DNA of 64,000 nt. Source: Berberis thunbergii (Eukaryota > Streptophyta > Magnoliopsida > Ranunculales > Berberidaceae). The notes beneath the pieces were generated by a model. That model saw nothing but the letters and a program-made list of their open reading frames with translations, searched no databases and was not told the origin of the DNA. The stretch is taken from contig QNQO01000801.1 of assembly GCA_003290165.1 (NCBI GenBank), positions 62,001 to 126,000 on the forward strand, in the 5' to 3' direction. Below are positions 1 to 10,569 of the stretch, one piece after another. How positions within the stretch are numbered: position 1 is the first letter of the stretch; each line of letters begins with the position of its first letter. A program made the translations under genes and the position numbers.

Positions 1-329
1 CCTCTTAATTGATGGGGTTGCATGCAGCACCATTAATTGGATGAACGTGGTCTACGCAGTTTTCTTGGGAGCAATCGTCTCCTATTTTCCTATATGGTAT
101 TCAATGCTGACAGTTAATGCTGAACCGCCCGTTTGGTGAACCATCTTGTCTATATAATGTTGTTCTTCAATCGTTGTAGGCACTATCTTCTGCAGAGCGT
201 ATTTCCTCTAATGTTCTTGCTTGAAGTGAATGCTTTGGGTTTTCTAAAGGTTGAAGGGAGATCTCCGCCATTGGAGTCTTTGAATGTTTTGACATTTGCG
301 CTGATGAGGCAAGATGATAACCGCCGTTA

Positions 330-690
330 TGCGTGGTCACCGGTTATAGGTGAGCGCGTGGTTGATCTTCTGAGATCTCGTAATATCTTTTCATATTGTA
401 ATGAAAAAGTACAAATTTCTTCCCAAAGGAGGAGCCTTGGTGTTACTTTGTTCCAATGTGCACGCATGTACGTGGTTCTTGCTACTAACTTATGGCTGAT
501 CGAAGTGTTAGCATATGCGCGATGCTTCCAGGGGTGGTATCTTCTAGTCGCCTCAGGTATCGCGCATGGAAAAAGTGTCCTCGCTTGACGACATTGTGAG
601 ACATTGAGTTCTTCGATTCTTGCGACCATCCCCATCTGCCTTCTTTTATTTCCTTCAGGAAGTCGAAAGCCATTCGAGGAAGTCATCAAG
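330..690 (-). pseudogene. Degenerate pol remnant, possibly RNase H region, of Tat-type retrotransposon E1
   Basis: The minus strand here carries a broken reading frame lying downstream of the gag and protease pieces of the same element, where pol is expected. A stretch beginning near 550 and read leftwards (AYAN..SISHKLVARTTYMRAHW) has the spacing of the Ty3-gypsy RNase H segment in which an alanine-tyrosine-alanine start leads to an aromatic-x-A-H motif. Only about 240 bases separate it from the protease remnant, too few for a reverse transcriptase, so RT would have been deleted. Many stops and shifts are present. The assignment rests on weak pattern similarity and position. Bases 1-330 continue the same degenerate minus-strand material with no recognisable domain. 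Confidence 0.3.
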
Positions 691-926
691 GAGGTAGGAT
701 GCCTTTTGAGAAAGTCGATAATTCGTTGTAAGGTCTATATCGTTGTTGGCGTGGTCGCTTTTCTGTGGTGATTCGTCGGAGCAATTGGCCTCTCTGCCCT
801 TTCAGTCCCCTCCGCATTTTTATCCTTGATCTTGGGAAGGGGTTGAGTAAAGTTCACTTTGGGTTTCTTCTTCTTCTTATGCAGTTGGATTGTCTAAGCG
901 AGTCTTTACTCCATGTCGCATCAGAT

Positions 927-1478
927 TCAGATGTTTGTAGTATGTAGTCTTTGTATCCGCCTTAGAGAGCCAGTTGTTACAGAGTGCTCCATGTGATCTG
1001 ATTGGATCTGAGAACATTCTATTTGTTTCAGTATAGCATAATGGCAGCCTCGTGTCGTAGGTTGGTCTCCATGTATTGTTCCTTCAGAGTGGTTAGCAGT
1101 ATACTCAACGCATTGGAGAAGGGTGGAGACTACTGCTTCCATCTGGTGGAGTCATCGTCTTCCAAAGATAAGGTTGTACGTAGATGGTGTGTTTAGTACC
1201 ATGAAGTCCAGAAACAAGACCTTTCTCAATTGTGGTTCTCTTGCCACTACGGCTAACCTTATCTTCCAGATCGGGAAGCATTTCTCTCCATTGAATCCAA
1301 TCAGCGGGTAGTCTGAAGATGTAGAACATGATGTTGAGCGAGCGAAATGACTAAGGCGTTGTTGTGCAGCGCTCAGACTATTTTGAGGTCTTTGTCCATA
1401 AAGGTCAATGTGGAAATGGGCCTTTGAACCCTCGAGTAGGAAATGTGTTTGTCCTCGTCCGGAGGGTTGTGTCCGCAT
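927..1478 (-). pseudogene. Aspartic protease region remnant of Tat-type retrotransposon E1
   Basis: Two overlapping minus-strand frames (1478-1152 and 1142-927) together resemble the C-terminal part of a Ty3-gypsy retropepsin. The first contains an LIGFNGE segment, a KIRLAVVAREP strand and ends in YNLIFGRR, matching the family pattern G-F-x-G ... Y-N-x-I-x-G-R. The second starts with AVVSTLLQCVEYT and has an IHGDQPTTRGCHYAIL segment, the usual continuation after the protease. A frame break separates them, and the catalytic D-[ST]-G end is not readable, so the gene is dead. It follows the gag pieces on the same strand in the normal gag-protease order. Confidence 0.55.
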
Positions 1479-1843
1479 CTTCAGTAGAGTCCTCTTGCGG
1501 GACCTGTGCGACTGGTCTTCATTCGGTCCGACTCCATGAAGGACGCAGACTATGCTAAGAGTTTCCTTCTCTATTTATTTGTCTGACTCCCTCCGGTCCC
1601 TTGATCGTTCTAGTAACTTTTAAGAGTTCATAAATTATCTTAGTTTGCCCCTGCGGATCCATTACTTAATCTCATACCTCATACTCTTGCAGTCGTTGGT
1701 ATCATGGCTACCCTCCTTGTGGTACGAGCAGTACTTGTTGTTTTCATGCTTGGAGGGGTCTCTGCGCTGCTTTGGGGGTCACTTTAGGTCTTCCCAATTT
1801 CTCATGGAGGTCAGTACGTTTGACAGGCTAGAATTGAGGAGTA

Positions 1844-2089
1844 TCACAGCTCTGGATCCAACGTAGTTGGATGCTTTATCTGGCCTGGCCCGGCCAGGGT
1901 CTGAACTATTTCACTACAATTCCTCTTGTTTTTTTCTTCATTCTTACATATTTTCCCCTCATTTTTTTCCTTAGGAGCGAAGGGCTTCTTTTCACCTTCG
2001 GTTTCCGTCTTAATGGTCCTTAACTTTTCCAAGGTAATGTTCTTCTGGGCGCTCTTGAGGAGCTCTGTTATGTCTAAAATGGGTTCCAA
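1844..2089 (-). pseudogene. Gag C-terminal linker fragment of Tat-type retrotransposon E1
   Basis: This 81-residue minus-strand frame follows the gag core after a stop. It is lysine- and glutamate-rich (KPFAPKEKNEGKICKNEEKNKR), the composition typical of the basic linker between the gag core and the nucleocapsid zinc knuckle. No intact CCHC knuckle is visible. It is interpretable only because of its position between gag core and protease. Confidence 0.45.
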
Positions 2090-2098
2090 GGTGAGGTT

Positions 2099-2650
2099 TT
2101 AATAGAGCTTTCCTTCCTTTAGGCCCGTAGTGAAAGATGTCACGGTTGTGTCGTCGCTGCAACCGTCAATGAGTACCAGCTCGTTGTTGAAACGTGTGAC
2201 ATACTCTCTGAGCATCTCCTGGGATCTCTGTTTCATAGAAAGGATGTAGTGTGGGCCTTTTTGAAAACGCTGATTTCTGATGAAACACGTCGGGAACTCA
2301 TTCGCCAGCGTCTTGAAGGAGTCGATCGACTTCGGTGGGAGACTGTGGAACCACATTAGTACTATCTTCTTTACGCTAGTGGGAAAAGATCTACACATCA
2401 CCAATTCAGATCCTTCTTTCAGGGCCATCACGTTTTGGTGATGGCACAAGTGATCGAATCGGTCAGTGGTCGCATTGTAGAAATCGAGTTTCAGAGGCGT
2501 GAACTTCTTCGGAAGGGCCTCGTTCATAATACGGTCCATGAAAGGTGGGACTAAGAGGCGGTATAGCACATCTGAGTCATGTGCCCCTATGCGGAAGGGG
2601 TTCTGAGGTCTGAGCCTCTCTGATCTGGCAGTCGGTTCTGTGTTAACCAC
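2099..2650 (-). CDS. Gag core domain (Retrotrans_gag) of Tat-type retrotransposon E1
   Basis: This 183-residue frame encodes the structural capsid-like core of a Ty3-gypsy Gag, which packages element RNA in cytoplasmic particles. Around residues 45-75 it reads PKKFTPLKLDFYNATTD then DHLCHHQNVMALKEG, followed by an MCRSFP motif, a WFHSLPP motif near residue 100 and a LREYVTRFNNE motif near residue 140. These are the hallmarks of plant Tat-lineage Gag proteins. It is separated from the N-terminal piece (2708-2980) by an in-frame stop, so the gene is a pseudogene in practice. It lies just downstream, on the minus strand, of the LTR at 3055-3710. Confidence 0.8.
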   Translation of the reverse strand: MVNTEPTARSERLRPQNPFRIGAHDSDVLYRLLVPPFMDRIMNEALPKKFTPLKLDFYNATTDRFDHLCHHQNVMALKEGSELVMCRSFPTSVKKIVLMWFHSLPPKSIDSFKTLANEFPTCFIRNQRFQKGPHYILSMKQRSQEMLREYVTRFNNELVLIDGCSDDTTVTSFTTGLKEGKLY

Positions 2651-2707
2651 GCCACCTCCTTTGGTCCAATGAGAACTAGCAGGGGTTTGACTCTCCTATG
2701 CATGCTC

Positions 2708-2980
2708 TCAATTGTCCTCGAAGACAAGGGCTCGTGCTGTACCTGATTCTATTAATGGGTGGAGGGTTTTGCCAAGCGAGAGTCTCATTGTTTTGGCAAT
2801 TTGCTGTATTTGAGATGAAAACATATCAATCCTAGGGTCCGTCATTGCTGTTGCTGGCGCGGGGACATGAGTTTGTTGCTCGTGCATAACCGGCACCGTA
2901 GAGAGCGGCAGTATATCACTAGTTTGAGCGTTTGACGTGTCCCCATGCTCTTCATTGTTGCATGATCTAGTTGTCACCAT
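2708..2980 (-). CDS. Gag N-terminal region of Tat-type retrotransposon E1
   Basis: This 90-residue minus-strand frame starts about 75 bases after the 5' LTR, where gag normally begins. The protein is low complexity at first (MVTTRSCNNEEHGD), then has a short helix-like segment (IDMFSSQIQQIAKTM). This arrangement, a variable N-terminus before the conserved gag core, is usual in Tat-lineage elements. The start codon chosen is the first ATG after the LTR and primer-binding region. A stop then separates it from the core domain at 2099-2650. Confidence 0.6.
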   Translation of the reverse strand: MVTTRSCNNEEHGDTSNAQTSDILPLSTVPVMHEQQTHVPAPATAMTDPRIDMFSSQIQQIAKTMRLSLGKTLHPLIESGTARALVFEDN

Positions 2981-3031
2981 CTCTCCGTATTTTGAAGGGA
3001 GATGATGCTAGTGAAATGTTAGGAACTTTGT

Positions 3032-3054
3032 CGTCCCCACGGACAATGCTAAAC
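3032..3054 (-). promoter_or_regulatory. Decayed primer-binding site of element E1
   Basis: Directly inside the LTR end on the minus strand the sequence reads GTTTAGCATTGTCCGTGGGG. The family pattern for Tat elements is TTGGCGCCGTCTGTGGG, so this is a recognisable but mutated primer-binding site. It fixes the inner LTR border and the minus-strand orientation of the element. Confidence 0.55.
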
Positions 3055-3710
3055 TGATGCAGTCATTTTCAGCTCCCTGCTGACCTAAACAAGGAACGCA
3101 CATGAGCCACAGACCACCGTTGTGGTGGCCGATGACACTCTGATGCTAAAGTCAGATAGGGATCTAAGGAAGGTGTAATGTTGTAAACAAGGAATTTCTA
3201 GCACACCGTAGCTTACCAACCTCATGTCTTATTTATAGCATAGGAAACCTAGTTCGACTAGGTCATCGATAGTGTAGTTTAGGAAAGAGATCTTCGTGGA
3301 AATCCTTATCTAATTAGGAGTCGGGCTGTAGAAGGGAAGTTCTCTATTAACTTAGTACTCCTAGATACATAGGAGATAGTTCCCTATCAGAGGGTAATCA
3401 GTAAGAGGATGTTTCCCTTTGTGATATGTACTCTAGTATTTGGTTCCTAGTTGGAAGCAAAGAGCTGTTATGGTTGTCTATCCAAAGCTGATCCTTGAGA
3501 TACATGCCTTAACAGGGTTTACAGGTATTGAGGATAGCTGTGAGATATATGGGCTAAGCAAGTTGTGACCGGGTCCATTTGGCGGACTACATTAGGCGGG
3601 CTTAGAACCGCTTGGGTCAGATCAATGTTGGGGTAACGCTGGGGCCCGTAATTCCTTGAGATCATCATGACACATGTATGGCTGAGGGATGCGACCGTTT
3701 TGGTGTATCA
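3055..3710 (-). repeat. 5' LTR of Tat-type retrotransposon E1
   Basis: On the minus strand this 656-base repeat begins TGATACACC and ends GCATCA, the TG...CA ends of an LTR. It is followed by a primer-binding-site remnant and gag. A second copy in the same orientation and of the same length lies at 34415-35070, sharing long collinear stretches such as the region around the conserved TCTTTATTTATAG-type segment. The two copies differ at many positions, so they are old or belong to two insertions. Its flank on the right (3711 onwards) is unrelated sequence. Confidence 0.85.
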
Positions 3711-4364
3711 CCAGCTCTCATAAACTAAACAAGAAACAAAATCTTAGAGAGCTTTTTAAAGATGAGTGAGATGAGAAAAGAAAAAGGAAGAAACCCCAGA
3801 TCAGAAAATCAAGAAAGCAACCAAAGAAACTTACACTACCCATATGAGAACATGACCCAATAACTGCTAGATGATGGGGTGGTCTGTAATTGGACTATAA
3901 AAGAAAAACACAAAATTTGGGGAAAATTATCAGCTTAAATTGGGATCACGACATGAAGAGTAATGTATAGTCTAGAACAGATACGAGAAAGATGAAGATA
4001 CCATTAAATTATCAATAAATCAACTACTGATGAATAAAAAGATGTTTCACTTGTTCTAAAGTGCAAGTAAGAAAAACACAATAGAAAAAAGGGGAGAATC
4101 CCTCAAACTGAAGAGGATGTGGCAGGTCTTGGATTGGAAAAGAAATTGGAATTCAAAAAAAAAAAGAACTGGAATTCAAAAATAAAAACTAATTTAAAAG
4201 AATATATAAGACACAATGAACTTGCACAACATGAGGTCAAGTAGCAGTATAAATGGATATACAATTGCCTGAAATTCGAATCAAATAAGGACACAGGAAA
4301 CACACGATTCAACCAAAATTTTTATTTAATAGTACAAATCCAAATCCAATTCGAAATTACTTCA
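3711..4364. other. Unassigned A/T-rich interval
   Basis: This stretch lies between the LTR of E1 and the truncated integrase. It is A-rich with short purine runs and contains no convincing gene, repeat or terminal structure. Short minus-strand frames here are low-complexity. It may be the old insertion target or decayed transposon DNA. Confidence 0.4.
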
Positions 4365-5420
4365 TTGCATCCATTGGATATCCCGACGTGGAAGTGGGAG
4401 TATATCACTATGGATTTCATCGATGGACTTCCACGGTCGAGGAAAGGTAATGAGTCGATATGGGTCATTGTTGATCGGTTGACGAAGTGTGCACATTTCA
4501 TTTCTGTTAGTAGGAATCGGACGATAGACAATCTAGCGGTGTTGTTCATTCAGGAGATAGTCCGCCTTAATGGGTCGCCTGTTTCGATTGTATCCGACAG
4601 AGATCCACTTTTCACAGCCCACTTCTTGCAGAGCTTTCAGCAAGCTATGGGTACTAGATTGGACATGAGTACGACTTATCATCCACGGACAGATGGCCAA
4701 TCTGAGCGAGTGAATCAGGTAGTGGAAGACATGCTTAGAACATGCATTTTAGACTTTGGGGGCAGGTGGGAAGATCACCTACTATTATGTGAGTTTGCGC
4801 ACAACAAAAACTACCACGTAAGTATTGGCATGGCACCGTTTGAGGCACTCTACGGACGACCGTGTAGGTCCCCTGTTTATTGGGCAGAGATTGGAGAATC
4901 AGTTGTGATGGGGCCGGATGTGATCAGAGAAACTACTGAGAAGATTGAGCTGATTAGAGCGCGTTTGTTGACAACCCAGAGTAGACAGAAGAGTTACATT
5001 GATAGGAGGCGTATGGAGTTAGAGTTTGATGTTGGTGACCGGGTTTTTCTGAAAGTTTCCCCGATGCGCGGAGTTGTTAGGTTTCGAAGTCGTGGGAAAC
5101 TTGCACCGAGGTATGTAGGGCCATATGAGATTACTGAGAGGATTGGACCAGTGGCCTACATATTGGCTTTGCCGCAGAGTATGTCAGATCTCCACAACCT
5201 GTTTCACGTATCCATGTTGCGGAAGTGTTTGGCAGACCCGTCACAGATTATAGAGCCCGCTGAGGTAGAGATTTATGATGAGTTGATGTATCCAGTGAGG
5301 CTAGTAGCCATTGTTGATGATGATGTGAAACAACTTCGTCGGAGGACAGTGAAGTTAGTGAAGGTTCAGTGGAGCCACCGAGCGGGTGATGCGACTTGGG
5401 AGCTGGAGCTTTTCGCCTAG
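4365..5420 (+). CDS. Integrase C-terminal part with chromodomain, Tekay-like Ty3-gypsy element (5' truncated)
   Basis: This 351-residue frame is the C-terminal part of a chromovirus polyprotein. It begins inside the integrase core at the WKWEYITMDF segment, with the first catalytic Asp in MDF, the second in the SDRDPLF segment and the Glu in DGQSERVNQ, 35 residues after the second Asp, giving the D,D-35-E triad. A GPYEI/LPQSMSDLHNLFHVS segment follows near residue 265, and the end (PVRLVAIVDDDVKQLRR ... VKVQWSH ... ATWELE) matches the chromodomain that targets such elements to heterochromatin. Everything upstream (gag, protease, RT, RNase H, zinc finger) is missing, so the copy is dead. It is followed by the element's 3' LTR. 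Confidence 0.9.
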   Translation: MHPLDIPTWKWEYITMDFIDGLPRSRKGNESIWVIVDRLTKCAHFISVSRNRTIDNLAVLFIQEIVRLNGSPVSIVSDRDPLFTAHFLQSFQQAMGTRLDMSTTYHPRTDGQSERVNQVVEDMLRTCILDFGGRWEDHLLLCEFAHNKNYHVSIGMAPFEALYGRPCRSPVYWAEIGESVVMGPDVIRETTEKIELIRARLLTTQSRQKSYIDRRRMELEFDVGDRVFLKVSPMRGVVRFRSRGKLAPRYVGPYEITERIGPVAYILALPQSMSDLHNLFHVSMLRKCLADPSQIIEPAEVEIYDELMYPVRLVAIVDDDVKQLRRRTVKLVKVQWSHRAGDATWELELFA

Positions 5421-5481
5421 GTTTTCTTGTCGTGGCTTTTGTTCGATCTCGAGGACGAGATCTCTTTTATGGTGTGTATGA

Positions 5482-7861
5482 TGTAATACCTGTGTTTTAA
5501 AAAAAATTTATCAGGGTGTGCACAATCAATGCGGTGGGGGCACATAGCCATCAACCCTTTAAAACACGACCCCCCTTTATTCTCCTTCCTTTTCTTTACA
5601 GTGTGCGAGGTTCCCCTTCCTCTTCTTCGTTTCCAGCGGGTTTCGTCGGTGGTTTTGGTGATTTCTTCCCCCAAAACTCACATCCTCTTCCTCATTTCTT
5701 CCTCTCTTCTTTCCCCTCTTCATTTCTCTGTAGGTTTTTGGCAAGAAAAAAAACAAAAAAATCAGTTTCACATTTGGGTTTGGTGTTGGGTTTGTTTTAT
5801 TGGTTTCCATAGCTCCGATCAGACGTGGAGGGCCTTGGTGGCGTCATTGGGAGCCCTTAGAACCGACATGCAAGGTTGATTTTGAGGTTGGCCGAATTTT
5901 TTTCAAAAAATCAGGGTGCATGTTTGTTTTGAGGATTCTTCGGCAAGAATTCGGGCTTTGGGTGATTGGGTGAGCCTCACATTCGTGACTCCGGGTGTTC
6001 TTAGACCCATTTCCAGCCTGTTGTGCAGTTTGGAGGCGATCAGACCAGAGTAGGGAGGGTTTCGGAGCGTTTTCGCCAAACTTTGGGTTTCGGCGGGGTG
6101 TTTGCCAAAATTTTATTGCCTGTAAGTTTTCTTTCTGTCACACGCCGCTTGTAATTTATTTATTTTTTTAGTTTTCGGCTAGTTTGTTCATTTTCGAGTC
6201 CGCCTTGCAGTTTTAAAAATTTTGTGGTACATCATTCGTGGTTTTTCGAGTTAGGAGCTTCGACCGGTAGGAATCGGGTTTTGAAAATCCATTCCTTCCA
6301 GGTGAGTGGAATTATAATATTTATTTTGATAAATAATTATTTGAAATCCTGAATTTAATTTTTGCATCATATCGTCAATTGTGTATAATTGAATCCAAGT
6401 CTGAAATCCGAGGTTTTTAGAGATTTCGATGGTTGTGTTGTTTCTTTGTGAATGAATTATGTATTAGGTTTCCTGAAAACATGATATACTTGAATGAAAT
6501 CGAATAGTGAATGAATTTTGGGTGTGATTAGGCTTTGGTGTAATGACATTGGACTTGTATGCTTCGTTTTCGAGTTTGCATAGTATGTCATGTTTTACTG
6601 TGGATTTTTGAGTCTTGAGCATGTATGATAATTGACTCGAATAAATTTATTGTGGTGAATTGGGTCATGTTGTACCTTGTATTATGTGCAGACTCGTCAT
6701 TTGTGCATGTGGATAGTAGTATAAGTGTCTTTACCCCACTATAATTCCTGTTGTGCCGATGCTTAGGAGCTTTCTTGCATCGTGAGTTGGATGGTGCTTG
6801 AGATGACTCGCACCTGACATTGTAGACGCTATTGCATGTGGCAAGCTTGTTGAGGTGCGGTGAGCTCCCGCACGCACTTGCCACTATAGAGTGCAGTAGG
6901 ACGGGTCCCGGAGAATGTGCTTTGGAGATTACTCGCTTTCCCTCCCAGCGCGCTTGAGTTTGATTGTATTAGGTTGGCCGTGTTAGGCCAGTCGTTCGGG
7001 ATGTTGGAGTTTGTATCTTGGCAGATGGCACCCCATTAGGATACAAACAAGACCGAAGTGGTACTGGTGCACATTGTGGGATGTGTCTGGGTGAGACACA
7101 TTCGTAGGGTATGCGGATACCTACGATATGAGACACTTATACAAAATTTTACAGAATTTTTGGTTTCAACCTAATTGCTATACCTAGGAGACTAGGAAGA
7201 ATTATGAGATTGTCTTTATTTCCATCGTTTGATATTTACCATGTTTGAATCGCGTGTAATGATCAGCATATATTGTAAACTTGTAGTTATTGTGGAATCT
7301 GAAATGTTTGTGTTGTTGCTTGAACTTAGAAAGATTATCCTTAGAGACACGGTGTGATTTAGACTTTAGAACTTGTTGTTTATTCATTGTTGTCTGGCAT
7401 GAATTTTTCTTGTATAATATTTTGTTATTTGTATTTAGTTCGCTCGCACCAGCTAGCTTCGTGTTTTGTTGACCTCGCAAGGGGTGTGCTTCTATTGGAG
7501 TGCAGGTAGTGTTGGCGTTCCTGCTGATCGTGGCGCGTAGGCCCCGTTTTTCGTTGTTGGCGCGTTTTGTGCTGTTTGGTCGTGTCCACTGTACGGGTAT
7601 GTTTTGCTTCCTTTGTGTTATCAGGTGTACTATATTGTTATACTAGATGTTTGTATACTAGTTTTTCCGCTATGAATCTGGCGGGGCGAATCAAATATAT
7701 ATTTATTTTGTTCAAATATTATCGTAGTTTTTATTTCCGTTTCATTCTCGTATCAAGAATGTGTTATATTATGATGTTGTGGCCGGTTACGGTCCGCTTG
7801 TGTTACGGGTTAATTCACGCATTGACACGCTGCGATTCACGTGGCGGGTCGGCGCGTGACA
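5482..7861 (+). repeat. 3' LTR of Tekay-like element
   Basis: The 2380-base LTR starts TGTAATACC shortly after the GAGGACGAGATCTCTTTTA purine-rich segment that follows the chromodomain stop, and ends GCGTGACA. Both ends are typical of plant chromoviruses of the Del/Tekay group, as is the long size. Several frames inside (such as 5516-5879) are ordinary chance ORFs. The LTR abuts, at base 7862, the interior of an Athila LTR, so this element inserted into element A. GTTAG at 7862-7866 would be the right target duplication, but the left one has been lost with the 5' half. Confidence 0.8.
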
Positions 7862-8187
7862 GTTAGTCATGTTAATTCTTGAAAACAATAATTTGGATTA
7901 CACAAATCTCGAAGAACCTGTGGTGGATTCGATGTCTCGGTCCCTTCTCTATCATCTTATCAGTTTAATTTTATATGTCAATTTCATTTTCTTAATTTAG
8001 TAATTTTCATCTGCTGTAACCCCCAACTCTAAATTAGTTCAAATAAGTCTTAGAATTCGTCTATCTCGTCAATCATCGTGGGATCAACCCGTATTTGCCA
8101 TTGTCTACCAGTTAGTTAACTGTGCACTTGCGGTATTACAAGTAGGGTTTATTAGCTTATTAATTTAGGTTAATAAAAACTCCATCA
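7862..8187 (+). repeat. 5' LTR of element A, only the 3' part (R-U5)
   Basis: This segment matches 15815-16141 almost base for base and also the reverse complement of the end of element B's LTR. It ends CTCCATCA directly before the TTTTTGGCGC primer-binding segment. The upstream portion of the LTR is absent because the Tekay-like LTR is inserted here. Confidence 0.85.
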
Positions 8188-8225
8188 AGTTTTTGGCGCT
8201 GTTGCACTTGCGGTATTACAATCGA
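8188..8225 (+). promoter_or_regulatory. Primer-binding site of element A, partly replaced by U5 sequence
   Basis: The site begins AGTTTTTGGCGCTGTTG as expected, but instead of the TCGGGGATTGTAACGG seen in element B it continues with TGCACTTGCGGTATTACA (8203-8220), an 18-base copy of U5 at 8123-8140. Normal sequence resumes at ATCGAAATC. The 3' part of the primer-binding site is therefore lost. Confidence 0.7.
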
Positions 8226-9066
8226 AATCAAGGGTTGTTTTTGCTAGTTTATAAATTAGGTATAATTTTCTTTTTAGGAACAGTGTTATGAGTCGTTTTC
8301 TTATTTGTTTTATTTGCTTGAGTTTGAATTGTTTTTTTGCATTTATTTTGCAGTATTCACACACATAGGAGCTCAAGTGGGAACAAAGTGAAATATTGCG
8401 ATTCGCGAAGAAACTCTCAGAAATCGACCTTTACCCTACGTCGCAAGTAACCTAAAAGAGGTTCACGTCAGAGGTATTACAAGTGTGATCACTTGTGTTT
8501 AGCTTGTTCTAGGTAATATTGCATGCAAATATGAATAATGGCAGGATTGAGTTGAAACTTCCGTGCCCTCTCCCGCGGATAGGTTAATCACCATCTATTT
8601 TAGGGTTAGGAACCTAGGCCTTCACTATTTAAAATTTGTAACAAGATAATTATCTATGATTGGTGTGACGCTCATAGGAACCCTCTTTGGACGTTTAATA
8701 GCTTAAAGTGGTCGAGTGAATGAACATATCCCATCTGGGAACAGTTTTTGAACTAGCATTTCACTTTGAGCTAGAGAGTGGAAAAAGAGGTAGGAGCAAC
8801 TTCGTAGTGGCGGATTGATAGGAAATTACCGTGCCTCTTCCACGGTTAGGTAAATTGAATTGAATATAAACCCTGCATTAGTAAAGGAAAGCTCTAAGGT
8901 CATCTACCATTTATTTTGTATGTGCATCATCTAGGTGCCATTTAGGGTTTCGTTGTTTTTATCTTTTAGAGTTAGGTCATCTTCATATAGCAGTTAGGCT
9001 TGCATAAATTTTTTTTTGAAGTCTATTTAGGAGTGTTGACTTTGAACCTTCGTTATCCAATAGTTT
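8226..9066 (+). other. Untranslated leader of element A
   Basis: This region between primer-binding site and gag has no convincing ORF. It is closely matched, in reverse, by 62900-63780 in element B, including the CCTCTTCCACGGTTAGG and GTGACGCTCATAGGAACCC segments. A long leader is normal for Athila-type elements. Confidence 0.7.
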
Positions 9067-9897
9067 ATGCATACCTGGGTGCGTGATTCTAAGAGTAAAC
9101 TTGTCCGACAAGAATTCGAAAAGTACTTCTTTGAAGTCCCTGTTACCTTTTTAGGTTCATCATCCTTATCCACTGAGATGGCTGAGGGGAAGGCCTTTAA
9201 GGATTACTTCGCCCCTTTTCCAAGTAGTGCTCTGTCTTGCATTGTCTTACCTGAGACAAATGCAAATAGTTTCGAACTCAAACCATCTATTGTTCATCTG
9301 CTGCCTTATTTTTATGGTTTTGAGAAAGAAGACCCTTTTCTTCATGTCAAAGAATTTCTTGACATCTGCGCTACCCTGAAATACCAAAGTTTTTCTGATG
9401 ATTCGGTCCGTCTTAGGTTATTTCCCTTTTCTCTGAAAGACAAGGCAAAATCTTGGTTAAATGCATTAGAGACGAGATCCATCACATCATGGGATGCGTT
9501 GTCAAGAAAGTTCTTGACAAAATACTTTCCCATTCATAAAACGAATGCCCTCCGACGAGATTTATCTAATTTTCAACAAAAAGAAGGCGAACATTTTTAT
9601 GAATGTTGGGAAAGGTTCAATGAGCTCATTCTCAGGTGTCCCCATCACGGATTCGAGAAGTGGCCGCTAGTTCAATACTTCCAAGACGGTTTAACCACTC
9701 AAAACCGTCGTATGATTGATGCTACCAGTGGTGGGTCATTAATGAAGATGAGTGGCAATGAGATATGGGAATTCTTTAAAACTCTTTCCGAAAATTCTCA
9801 GCAATGGGATTATTCGAGAAAGGAGTCTGATAGGCGTAAGGGTGGTATATATGAAGTTATAGATACAAATGTTCACCCCCTTCTGCCTCAAAGTTAG
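9067..9897 (+). CDS. Gag of Athila-like element A
   Basis: This 276-residue frame encodes the capsid-like Gag. Residues 75-95 contain ELKPSIVHLLPYFYGF, followed by DPFLHVKEFLDIC, a LRLFPFSLKDKAKSWLNAL segment near residue 120 and a FLTKYFP segment near 155. A GEHFYECWERFNELILRCPHHG motif lies near residue 180. This is the classic Athila Gag pattern (Retrotrans_gag). Its start near the end of the leader is matched by the corresponding frame in element B. A stop at 9897 separates it from the zinc-knuckle part at 9909, so Gag is broken near its C-terminus. Confidence 0.88.
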   Translation: MHTWVRDSKSKLVRQEFEKYFFEVPVTFLGSSSLSTEMAEGKAFKDYFAPFPSSALSCIVLPETNANSFELKPSIVHLLPYFYGFEKEDPFLHVKEFLDICATLKYQSFSDDSVRLRLFPFSLKDKAKSWLNALETRSITSWDALSRKFLTKYFPIHKTNALRRDLSNFQQKEGEHFYECWERFNELILRCPHHGFEKWPLVQYFQDGLTTQNRRMIDATSGGSLMKMSGNEIWEFFKTLSENSQQWDYSRKESDRRKGGIYEVIDTNVHPLLPQS

Positions 9898-9908
9898 ATA
9901 CGACTGTT

Positions 9909-10271
9909 ATGACCATGACTCAAAAGATAGATGCACTCTTGAATTTGACTCAATCTGCACTTCTCGCAAACACTTCATCTGAAGTCTGTGTTGCATGTTC
10001 GAGTTTTGGTCATTCAATAGCTAATTGTGACTTTCAAAATGATTATCCTGCATACTATGCTAAGCAAGTCAACGCTTTTAATGCGATGCAGCGACCTAAC
10101 AATAATCCGCAACCTAACTATTACAATTTAGGGTTCGCCAAACATCCAAGCCTTTCCTCGCCCATGGCCCACACCAAGGGGGACCTGTTGCTGTCTCCCA
10201 GGCTCTTCAAGCCCCTAGCCTTGTTAGGTCCCACCATAACCAAGCTCTTCCATCCAACACATCAAGTTTAG
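9909..10271 (+). CDS. Gag nucleocapsid portion with CCHC zinc knuckle, element A
   Basis: The 120-residue frame continues Gag after an in-frame stop. Near residue 28 it contains CVACSSFGHSIANC, a perfect C-x2-C-x4-H-x4-C zinc knuckle that binds the element RNA. An FNAMQRPNNNPQPNYYN segment follows, also typical of Athila. The frame ends early at 10271 through a further shift, and the remainder of the linker up to the protease is not open. Confidence 0.8.
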   Translation: MTMTQKIDALLNLTQSALLANTSSEVCVACSSFGHSIANCDFQNDYPAYYAKQVNAFNAMQRPNNNPQPNYYNLGFAKHPSLSSPMAHTKGDLLLSPRLFKPLALLGPTITKLFHPTHQV

Positions 10272-10569
10272 AAGAACGGTTAATCGATTTTTGCAGCGCT
10301 TAGAAATTATAATTGAGCAGAATTCTAAGGACATATCTGAGTTGAAAGCCATGACTCAACACCAATCTCAAGCTCTCAATATACTTGAGATAGCTGTGAA
10401 TAAGATTACTCAGTCTTCTTCCGAGAGATAGCAAGGGAGATTTTCTAGTCAACCTGTTCCAAACCCAAAGGGTCAATTCACAATTGGTAGTACATCTGAG
10501 TCTTGCAATGAAGATTTCAAATCTATTACTACCCTTAGGAGTGGAAAACACGTTGACAATCGAATACAA

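Noticed and set aside
133..588. 151-codon plus-strand frame at the left edge
   Set aside because: It overlaps degenerate retrotransposon sequence read on the other strand and shows no domain or coding bias; chance ORF.
5516..5879. Plus-strand frames of 98 and 116 codons after the chromodomain
   Set aside because: They lie wholly inside the LTR of the Tekay-like element and are low complexity (Ser, Phe, Leu rich).
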